DNA of 64,000 bases, from contig QEOQ01000310.1 in NCBI GenBank assembly GCA_010279815.1, forward strand, positions 196,269-260,268. The letters run 5' to 3'. The stretch is from Brachionus plicatilis. Taxonomy: Eukaryota > Rotifera > Eurotatoria > Ploima > Brachionidae. Both the position numbers and the translations under genes were made by a program. Under the pieces are notes generated by a model. It ran no database searches and was not told the origin of the DNA. It saw nothing but the letters and a program-made list of their open reading frames with translations. Positions 10,973-22,900 of the stretch are shown piece by piece; the first letter of the stretch is position 1, and each line of letters starts with the position of its first letter.

Positions 10973-13900
10973 TTAACAAACTATACAATCTGGATTCTCT
11001 TGAATTCTTAAAAGTTGTGTCAGAGCTTTGAACAAATAATTCATGCTCCCGAACCGGCCAGATGGAGCCAAATCATAAAAATGCTCACAAATTCCTCGAG
11101 CACTCGGGCACTTTTTTCCTATCGCACAGCACAGAGTTGCGTCACCGTTGTATTTAATTTGTTCCTGTAAAAAGAGCTCATTAGCTCTTATGACAATATC
11201 GTCAATTACAATTATTTCATTTAGATAAAATCTTGGTTCATTTTGAGCCAGCATAATCATGAGCATGCAGGCTTCTACAATTAGCTGTCTGTATTCTGGT
11301 TCTTTGATTAAATTCAAAGCATCTTCCACCAAAAGCGCAAATTTAAGCTCTTCTTTGGTCATTTCTCTTGTCAAACTTTGATTCAGAATGTATCCATAGA
11401 TTTCTATACCTTGGCACTAAAATATTTTTTTTAATAGATCAAAAAATATATTTGATTCTGAAAAGTGTTTCTTTTCAAGTTGTCCCTATGATCCGGATCG
11501 CCGGATCGAAACAATTTAAAAAAATTAAAAAACAAAATTCAAAAAGCTTATCGTTAGATGTTAAAATAAATCTTTGATTAAATTTAAATAATTTTAATGA
11601 AGCATGATTAACATGTTATGGAGATTAAAAAAAAAAAATTTGAAAAAAATTTTCTCAATCCATTGATAAAATCGATTTTTAATTTATTTGTTAAGTTTAT
11701 TTTCATTTTATTATTTATTTAGAATTCATTATTTGAATTTCTTTTTTAAATTTAATTTTGAATGCTAGATACAAATACTTTTGAAATAAAAAAATTTAAA
11801 TAAACTTTACAAATTTAAAAATATATTTCAACAATGGATTGAGAAAATGTTTTTTCAAATTTTTTTTTATTTTTTAAATCTACATAACATGTTAATTATG
11901 TCACATTAAAATTATTTAAATTAAATCTAAGATTTATTTTAAAATCTAAAGATAAGCTTTTTGAATTGATCATCAACTTCATGATGCCGGTTATCACAAA
12001 TATCTAATATACATTGTTGTTTAAAAGTCAAAATTTTTAAGTCAATTCCGGACTTAAAATTTGTTTTATATTCAAAGTCTGAGCCAAAGACTTTAATTTT
12101 TTCACGTGGCCGGAATGGTAAAATTTTAAATATTAATTTTGGACTTAAAAATTACTTGATTTTTAAGTAAAAGTAAATAAAATTCAGACTTGGATCTTAA
12201 TTTGGGAATTTTAAACAACTCTGGTAAATGGTTAACATTCTGCTATAAATTCAGACTCTGAATTTTAAAATCCATTTTAAAATATTTTAGCTTAAATTCA
12301 GTTTTTATTTTTATTTTAAATTTCTATCTTAAAAATTTTTTTTAACTAAAAAAATACGGGTTCGAATTTTAGGGACAACCTTCTTTTCATCAGCTAAATT
12401 TTTTTTTCACAGCTTTTTTTTCAACAGAAAAAATATTTTATTGACCAGAAAAATATATTTTTGTTTTATTTATGTCAAGCTGAAGTTCCTTCAGATTAAA
12501 AACTGTGGTTAAGATTATAAAGTGAAATTTAGCCAGGGTTGTTTATAAGTCCCAAAATAAAGTGCAAGTCCGGACTTAAAAAAATTTTTTTTTTCAAAAT
12601 TCCGAGCCAAAAACTTTAATTAATTAGAAAAAAATAAGTCCAGACTTTGACTTTATTTTGGGACTTTTAAACAACTCTGAATTCAGCTATAAAAAAATAG
12701 CTGACTAAAGAAATACAGGCCTTTGTTTTGTGGTTGAAATTTTACTTTTTCTAAAGCCATCCAAACTTTTGAATAGAAACCAATTGAGACCCTGTTCAAG
12801 GAACCATCGAGTCTTCTTCGCCTGATCCATTGACCATGCTTGTCCAAATCTGAATCGTTGGAATCTTCGTTGTCATTTTCTTCGGCTGTTAAAAGAATCG
12901 GTTTGTTTCTCACCGAATATCCGTGTTTTAATTCATCTCTGAGATGCCTTCTTTCCATTTCAGCTTTTTTGTTGTCGTCCATGTCACAGATAGAGCTAGA
13001 TGGACGAGTTGAATATATTGATGTGGCTCCCATTTCTTTTCCACTTAAAATCATGTACAACAATGTCTTCATTTCAAATGGGCTCAGATTAAGCAAATGG
13101 TCTGTGGCGTCTTCGACTGTAAATTAAATTTTCTTCTTTAGTGAAAAAAGCAAACAAATTTTAAGCATTGTGAAATTTCATACAAATTAAAATAACAAAA
13201 ATAAAAAAAATTTTAACTTTTTTTCTAATTGTCAAAAACTTGTTCTGCAAACGAAAAAAAGTGAAATAATTTTTGTTTCACCTACAGCGCAAGTCTGCAA
13301 AATTTGTGCAAATATAATACTTTTAAATAGAGTGCAATTTTGCAGAATTCGCACAGATTTTGCAGACTTACACAGTTGGTTTCATTTAAAGAACAAGTTA
13401 GTGACATTTAGAACGGCTCTTTAAAAGAGCGAAAATATAATCAAACCACAAAAATAGTAAGAAATACCATAAAAACAGTAAATTATACCACTAATTTAAT
13501 AACACAACCACAAAATAAATTTTCAATCATACATTAAGTTTTTTTTCTACTAATCTAGTTATATTACCTATATAATTCTTATTTAAACCATATTTTGATT
13601 GCAATAACCATAAATTTAATAAAATATTATCAAAAGAAGTACAAAAAATAACAAAATAAAAATTTTGCTTACATTTATTCAAACGATAAAATATTTTTTT
13701 TCATTTGTGTGTCACAAATTTTACATTTCTTTATATTTCCGAATCTTTAATTATTATAATCAATTTTTAATCCTCTAAAATAATAAATTGTTTATTTTAT
13801 CATCTTTCAAAAATGAGTCAATTTCAAACCAGTTTTAATTCAAAATAATATTTGAATTTTTTTAGGCGGCCACATGAATTTTAAGATTTTTAAAAAAAAA

Positions 13901-16900
13901 AAATTCAAGTCAAGTCTAATGACTTGATTTAACTATATGACTTTAAAACAACTCTGGTTTGAATATCTCGCTCCGCAGGTCTCCTGCTGTAGCTTATTAT
14001 TATTATTAATAAATTTAAGCGAAAGTATTTTTATTTTGTTTTTTTTTTACTTCTTTTGATAATTTTTTATTAAATTTATGCTATCAAAATATGGTTTAAA
14101 TAAAAATTATTGGTAACAAAAAAAAAAACTTAATGTCAGATTGAAAATTTAATTTGTAGTTGTGTTATTAAATTAGTGGAATAATTTATTATTTTTATTT
14201 TTATAGTTTACTATGGTCCTTTATAAAATCGACACCCCCAATTTTGAATAAAAAAACCATATTAAATTTTCACCCTAATTTTTAAAATAATAACTCCTTT
14301 GAATTAAATTAGAAATATAAATTAAGATTTACATCTGATTTAATAAAACGTTACTTTTTTTTGAATATTGACACAAATTAAATTAAAACGATACCTAATT
14401 TATTTAAATGAAACCATTTTTTTTGACACTTAAAAAATCCAATTTAAGAAATTGAAATTAATAAATTGTCAGCATATTGTTTCTTTTAACTTATTTATCT
14501 TTTTTTTTTTATTATTCTGAAGGAGCATTAGCTCGGTACAGATAAATAAATAAATGTTCCATTAATCAAAAATGTCTAGTTCTGCAAGTATTCTAACAAC
14601 AGTAGCTGCACGTCAAAAAAATGCAATTTTGATTCAGTTGGAATGGATAAACCAATACAAGCTAACCGAAAAAAGGGAAGACCAAAAGATACAGCTGGAG
14701 CTCTTGAACATCAACCAAAAGAAACACAAGCTTTAACTTCAGCACCAAAAGGAATTGAATCTGATGACGGTTCAAATGATGAGTCAATACAACAAAATAT
14801 ATCCAAGAGACCAAGAATAAATTCTCACACCAAAAATAAAATTTGGAGCAAAAATGACTAAGAGAAGATACTGGGCTTGTCCATATAAATGTCATAAAAA
14901 ATTATATCTTTTGTGATAGAAATAAAAAAATTTTTTTTTTAATACTTTTGGTATTTTTCTAATTAATGTGGTGTCAATGTGAAAAAAAAGTGCCATTATA
15001 TTTTTTTCTTATTAATTGGGTAAAAAAAATTAAATTCTAGTGTATTTTATTCAATATATTTGAGGTATATAAAATAAATAAGTAGAGTGCAAAGCAGCAT
15101 GTATACAAATTCTTTTAGAAAATAAAATTTTATGTAAAGGACAGATTTATGTTATTTGAACTCAAAAAATTAGTCCAACCTGTAAGCCGCCTCATGGTCC
15201 AGCAGGACCCCCCATCATAAGGGCCAATTTCGATATTTTGGACGATAAAACTTCCAAAAGATAATTTTAACCTTATCTGGGTAATCGAGGACGCTTAATA
15301 AGAATATCTGCAAAATTTCAAGCGTCTTTGTTATGTTTTTTACGAGATATCGTTAAAAGACCATTTTTTTCTGTATCTTAAGTATAAAGCGTTATAACTC
15401 CTGAACCGAATTATCAGATGGTTTGATAAATGCATCATTTTGTAGAGAATTAAATTTAGAAAAATTGTTCGAGGCACTTTTTTAATATAGAGTTTAGTTT
15501 TTTATTAAGATTCAGTTGAATAAAAACTAATTTTTAAAATAATGATTTATTTCAAAAGAAAATACTAAAAACCTTCTCTTTTTAATGCTTAAAATCTTAA
15601 AATAAGAAAAAAAATTAAAAAATTACTGATAATATGATTTCAATTATCTGATCTTAAATTTTCCAAAACAATATCTAGATGAAGAAAATCAAGTTCTTCA
15701 GTCGAAAAAAGTCGAAAATCGTATCATTGTCAGTGGAATAAATGACACTTTGCTTATTTAAAACCAATCGTTCTCCAAAAGTTAAATTGGACTAATTTTT
15801 TTTTTAAATGAAAGCTGAGGTCAAATAACATAAAAATATATGTCCTTTACTTAAAATATTATTTTCTAAAAGAACTCGTATTCATGCTGCTTTGCACTTT
15901 ATTTTGAACAAGAGTTAAAAATAAATTTTTTTTGTATTAGAAGTTTTGTATGAAATTTCACAATATCTAAATTTTATTCCAATTTACCTGAGCAATTTAA
16001 AGTGCGCTCTAGCTCTCCTATCATCACTTGGGTAATTAGACCTAATCTTAAACGAATCATTCCTTGAAACAACTGAGGTTCAGTTCCAATGAACAAGGCT
16101 AGATATATCAAAAGCTCTTGTGTGATCATCATCATACTTATGTCCTTATTCCAGGCTTGTTTTATCAAGCTGAATATTTGATCTCTCGGTAAGGGACTAA
16201 GTGAAAATTTGAAAATTTTTTTATTTTAGCTTAGTTTAATTGCACTTACGATTTAATGCTTATTTCACTATTGTTTCCCATTGAGGGAAAACCAATCGAG
16301 ATTTGCTTTTGACGCACTATTAATGTCAAAACAGCCTATTTAAGTGAAAAAATTTTAGTAAGAATTTTTTTTGGGGGAAAAAGAAGGTTCCTTTTAAATT
16401 GGTTTAATTGGCTAAATTTTGATAGGTTTTTTCAGAGTTGGTCATAAGTCAAAGTCAAAAAGTCAATGAAATTATTTTTTAATTTTTATGAAATTTCTTA
16501 AAAGAAACTTTTTGACATTTTTTCAAACTATTTTTAAAAACTAAATGTTGCCAATGAACGAAACATATTGAATAATTCAAAATGTATATGTTCATTAATT
16601 TTTAAGACTTTATAGAAAAAAATTCAACTTTTACTTTAAAAAAAAAAAGTTAATTTTTGACTTTTGACCAACTCCCAGATGATTCAGATAATTTTAGAGT
16701 GTCCTTTTTAAATAAAATTAAAACTGAAATTAATTATTAATGCTTATTTAAATTAAAAGTTTTCTTTTTAAAATAGGCTTTTAATGTTTGATACTTAATC
16801 TAGTTTAGAGTAAATTTTATTTTATTTAGCTGTCAAATATTGACCAACTCTTTCCAAAAATTTAAGTAATAAAAGTAAAAGTGTTGGATACGGTTAAGAC

Positions 16901-19900
16901 AAACCGGTCCATTACACGGACGGTTTTTTGCAGTCATTTGACCGGTCAGCCAGGCAGTCTAATTTTTGGACCGCCAAAATAAACGGCCTAAAAATACGAA
17001 CGGTCAAAAATACGCCCAAATTTTTGGCGGTTAGCCACTTAAATTGATATTTTTTTCGAAAAAATGTTTTTAATTTTAAATAACTTGTTAAAATAATAAA
17101 AAAAGTAGAAAAAAATTTTCTTAATTTAATTTAAAAAGTTTTTTAAAATTTTTTTATTTTATTTTTCAAAACTTTACAATTAAGTTACCGCCCACCAAAA
17201 AGTTGGCCGGTTTTTTGGCCGCCCGTATACTCTAGACCGTTTATTTTGGCGGTTCAAAAAATAGACCGCCTGGCTGACCGGCCAAATGACCGCCCGTTTA
17301 AAGGTTGTCCGGCTAATGCGGACACGGTTTCTGAAAATTTTGGCCGGATCCTAACACTAATAAATAAAGTATGTCCATTTGAAATTTCAGCTCATTCTTT
17401 TAAAAATCGTAAAGTTATTTTTTTTTTTAATTTGCCTCCGAATCTAAGAATTTGAAAAAATAAAATTTTACCTTTGACAACTGATCAGACGTTAGTTCGA
17501 GCATGCCAGCTGAATGTCTAACCAACCACCACATTTTCCTCAAAGAAGCTTTTTCATAAACATTGATTATTAAATCTCTTAGTTTATTTCCTTGGAAATA
17601 GTTTTTATGAATTGACGGTATTTCCCAGTCTAAATCTCTTAAAAAAAATATATATATATATTTTTTAGTTTGAATAAAATTTTACTTGGTTTCATAAAGG
17701 TAGTGTAAGATGTCAGCCTCATCATGTAGCGACTTGTTTTCGCGCAGCAAATTTAGTAGATCATCATCATTCATTTTTTGGTAAGTTTCATTGGGAATAC
17801 TGGAACGTGATTGCTGTCTTTCGTTCGCTTCCTCTTGGTTTTTATTAACGAGAGCAGATTTTGTTTTCTCAATTATTCCTTTAAAAAAAAAATATAATAT
17901 TTTTGTCTAAAATAATTTTAATAGTTATAGTGCTGTTTATTATTGTTGTTTAATTATATTAGTAGATTAAAGTGAATACAGTGAGATTAAAGATTTTTTT
18001 TTATCAAAGATACTAGTGTAACTTACTTTTGGGATCAATAAATATATGTGCAAAACTTGGTCTCTTTGCATTATTATTCACTAAATAATTTTTAAAGATA
18101 TTTATTTCAAATGATAGATTCATAAAAGAAGAGCAAAAGGGAGATAAAAAAATAAATTTAAAAGAATGTAAAATTTGATATCAAAATATAAAAAATTATG
18201 ATTACTTGGACATTCTGAATATTGAATAGATCTACTTCTTTTAACTATTCCCATTATTGAACCCAGTTTTTTTGATCGATTTTGATTTTTATTTAAGTTA
18301 TTCAAAGAAATTTGAGATAAATTAATGGTAGTGAGAAGATTTGGTGTTCCAGATTTTTCAAGATCACACAGAGATGCCTTATAGCGATTTATTAAGTCAC
18401 TTGCTTTTGTTAAAGTTGAATTTTGTTCCTCCAGATATTTCAAAACTTGTTTTTCGCTTTCTAAAATTTTCTTATTTTAGATGTGTCCGATTTTATTTTT
18501 GTATATTAGTTACCGATTCCGTCTTCACCAGTTCCAATAAATGTCAAACTTGTGAGACATGCTGTTTTAATAAAATCTTCAAGTTTTCCAAGCTGAACTC
18601 TTTGTGGAAAAAAAATGTTAAAAACCATCATTGTGAGTTGAATGAAGTTTAGAGCAATATAGCTGGAGCAAATTGCAGAATGATAATACAATTTCTTCTG
18701 TTAATTTAAAAAAGACTAATGAAGAATGAGAAATATTGAAGAAAATAAAACATATAAAAAAATATTGATTTAATTGATGAGAATAAAAAAACATTACCAA
18801 TTTTATAAAATGATATTAAATTAAAAATCCAATTTTTTTTTTTAAATTTTAGATTAAAATTTAATCAATTTAAAATTAAAGATAAAAAGAAAAATTCAAA
18901 TCCTTTGCGGAAACAAACGAATTATCTTTTACACCTAAATTTTAAGGTATTTTAACACATTTTTTATCATTATTAGTTGAAAAATTAAAATTGAAATTGA
19001 TTTTTGTAAAAAATTTTTAAATTTTTCAAACTGGAGGTTTTTAACTATTTAAGTTATTTTTAATGTAATTTATGTTTTATCTCTTTTTGATTTTTTATAG
19101 TTTTGTGTCATTAAAGAAGCTAAAATATGTAAAATTGATTATATGTTTTTTTCTCTTTTCTATTCAGTGCCGATTTGACAAGTGGATTCCAGGTAATTTT
19201 ACGTAAAATTTCGTAAATTTACGTAAAAATTGGTAAAAATTATAAGACCAAAAAAAGCTCAATTTTTTGAATTATTTTTATTTTTAATAAAATTTTGAAA
19301 AAAATAGTTTCTATTTATTAGTTTAAATTTTTACCAAAAGTAACTTTTTTTACTAATTTTTACTTAAATTTAGGTAAAAAAAAGCTAAAATATAGGAAAA
19401 AAAAAGTATTTTTTGAAAAAAAAATAAAGAAATTTTTATTTTTCCTAATAAGCTAATAATTATTTTTACTGATCATTTACTTATTTTTTACTGGTGTTTT
19501 ATCTTCAATTTATAAAGATGTACACAAAAAGATGTATAAAGATGGTAAAGTTAAAGCTAACTGTTAATTTAGCACCTGAACATGTAAAAACTATTTAATA
19601 ATATTTGAAAAATTTAATAATAGTAATAATTATTTGGAAAATTTTGAAATTATATTGTAGCAGTCCGCAGTTAAGTTAGTGACCCAAATCGATTTTAGCT
19701 CTAAAAATATTTGTTTAAAAAAAGAAACGTGGTACGAAATCCAAGGCAAAAGACTGGTACGTAAAGAATATAAATTAAATTTAAATAAAACCCATTTTGT
19801 ACATTAACAGATATTTTAAACCAGAGTTGTTTAAAAGTCCCAAAAAAAATTTTAAGTCATTAAAAAAAAATTAAGGACTTTGGTCGGACTTTTGAAAAAA

Positions 19901-22900
19901 ATAAGTCCGGACTTGGACTCAACTTGAGACATGTGACTTTTAAACAACTCTGTTTTAAACTGATAGAATAAACTTTTTAAATAAATAAAAGATTAATGTT
20001 TTTGACGAAAAAAAAATTATTAGCCTTTTATTATCATTCTACAGTTTTCTCCAGCTCTAATGATTATTCTATTATTCAATTTCAGATATTTACCGTGCAC
20101 CATTTATGTATCCGCTGTAAAGTTTTTTAATAGTTGAAATTAGCTGAGAGTTAAGAGCTTCATGAGCATCTAAAAATATTTTTTAATTTTTTTTCGGAAA
20201 TTTCTTAATTTGTGTCATAATTTAAAAATTTTAAAAAAAAGAGGTTTTTGATAGGTTGTTTAGATTTAAAAAATTACCGTAAATTTCTTTTGTTACTACA
20301 AAAACAACAGTCGGTCTTCCAGGTATGTTGTTCCAATTTCTTTCTATAAAAGACAAATAAGTACGAAATGAGTCCAAAGTGAAGTCGATATCGGAAGCCA
20401 AATAAAAAGATTTGTGATCCATAAACTTAAAAATTAAATTCAGAAAATTTTCATTAATAATTCAAATAGACCATTGTGCAATTTCATACAAAACTTCCAA
20501 CACAAAAATGAAAAAATTTTCTAACTTTTGTTCTTACGGGTGATGCATAAGCAAAGAGCCAAAAGTTTAGTTAACTTGCCCAATCATACAAATGATCAGG
20601 TGATCCTCTATTTATATATATATTTATAAACTACTAAACATTAGCTATTAAATTACAAAAAAAAATTTTTTAAATGGGACTTTCTGTGTCTGAACGAGAG
20701 GCTTTTTGAAAAGCAATCAAAAATATGATTTCACAAATGACAAAATCCGATCTTGTAGCATACTTTTCAAAGCAAGGCATCGCTCGAAGCACAATATATA
20801 ATGCGATCAACCGTATTCAAATTGGAGATCCTCTACTAAATTTTCTAAATTTTTTTACAAATTGAAAAAAAATTAAATATCAACAAAGTTATGGTCTTTT
20901 TTAGGTTTTTGTGCGTTCAAATCATCAATTTGAGCATCTATATCCACGAATGCTTGAATAAAAGCCTTCTCCCATTTATACATGAGTATCATCAAGATCT
21001 TGACTACGTTTTTTTTTGCCTGACTTAGCATCTTCTCACTATTCTATTCTAAGCACAACATGGATGAACGAAAATGTAAATTATGTGACCAAAGATATCA
21101 ACCCGCCAAATGTCCCTCAAGCGCCTACAATCGAAAATTTTTGGGATTGTTTAGTTTAGTTAATTTAAGTGAAAAAGTATAAAACGGAGGTTGACAAGCC
21201 TCAACTGAGCAACAGCTGATTAACTGTATTAAAATGAAGTTGAAAGAATTCGACTTTAATTTTGTGAAATCCCTTATGGCGGGGGTCAAAGCAAAGCTCA
21301 GAAAAATCGGCCACGATGAAATTATTTAATTAATTATACATTAATTATTTAAAAATCATAATTCTATTAAAAAATAAAGGATTTTGTATAAAAGTACGGT
21401 CTTAGAATACTACGCCTGGAAATATTACGGTTTCAAAAGTACGGTATGAAAATAGTACGGTTTGATAAAAAAATTTTTTACGGTCAATTATCATAATTGA
21501 ATGAAAATTAATAATAAATTATTTAAAAATCTGACACAATAATTATATTATTATTTATTTGTTAACTGTACCGAGCTTAAGCTCCTTCAGAATAAAACCA
21601 AAAAAAAAATCAAAAAAATAAATTAACTATATTTAGAAAAAAATTTTGAACTTAATTTTATTTAACTAAATTACTTTTTTTGTATCTTTTATTTAAACTA
21701 TTATTCTATGCAAAAAATATAAATAATTTCCATATAAGCTGACTAAAACAGCCTCGGCTGGGGTCATTTAAATAAAATTTAAAAAAAAAATAATAAATAA
21801 AATGAAATAAGAATAGAGTTAAATAAAAAAAAAAAAATCAAAAAAATAAACTTAAAAATAAAGTAAAATGGGGTAGGAAGACAAGAAATTATGCTTTAGT
21901 ATTTATATAAAGCTTAAAAAATTTTAAGCTTGATAAATGATCAATAATCTTGCAAGCTTCTAATTATTACTTTGGCTAAGACCAAAGCGTATTATGTAAT
22001 TTTTGTTCCCAAATCAAGAGCTACATTTTGTTTATATGGTCGAAATGATATTTCAAAAAGGTGGCAATGACTGTGACTTATTTGCATTGACGTATGCTTA
22101 TGAGTTATCTTTAAAACGTGATCCCGCCAACTGTACTTATGATCAAGATTTTATGCGCTATAATTTTAATATGTATGTATTTTATTTTATTTAAAAAATA
22201 ACTTAGGGGTGACCCCAGGGCACGTCCGAATGGTTCAAGACCTTCGTTTGAGCCCGCATTAAAAAGAAAAATTGATATAAATTTAGATGACCGAATAAAA
22301 TTGGAAAAAAATAAAAAAATCAGATAAAAAGTTATTCAATTAAAGCTTAGTTTTATGTAATAATATGTATGTAAAAACTCATCATTTAGATGCTTTCAAG
22401 TCATTTAATACAAATGAAGAGCAAAAATTACAACTTTTTACCATTTAATTTTTTGTGTTTAATTGTATCATTTTTTTTAATTATATGTCAACTATGTATT
22501 TTTTTTATATCATTTTTAATTAAAGAATTTGATTAGCTTTTATTCAGAACCGTACTAATTTCAGACCGTACTTTTGAAACCGTACTATTTTCAAACCGTT
22601 CTATTATACAGCAAATCAAAAATAAATACTTTACAACATAAAAAAAACATAACTTAATATCATTTTTATTTTTTGAGATATTCGCTTTTTGTCCATTTAC
22701 CTAATGCACAATGGCTTCAAATCTAATAAATAAAAATGACTTACACCAGCAGTAAAAACAAAAATTTGACCATTCATTGTATATAATTTGCTGGCTTTGA
22801 AAATAAATATCAAATAATAAAAACAAATCAAAAAGAAAAAGTGTCTTTTTACTTGAAAGATATCCAATATCAGTCTCAGGCCTTCCGGTCAGACCAAGTC

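Noticed and set aside
14662..14895. Minus-strand frame opposite the AT-hook fragment
   Set aside because: Hydrophobic run caused by the complement of Asn/Lys/Gln-rich codons; no supporting features.
17246..17455. 69-residue frame with proline/aspartate-rich start
   Set aside because: It is translated from the inverted arms of the GC-rich intronic element; no conservation expected.
18506..18800. Overlapping small frames on the minus strand
   Set aside because: Only the segment [11 protein letters not shown]...GEDGI belongs to PHKA exon 6; the rest runs into introns.
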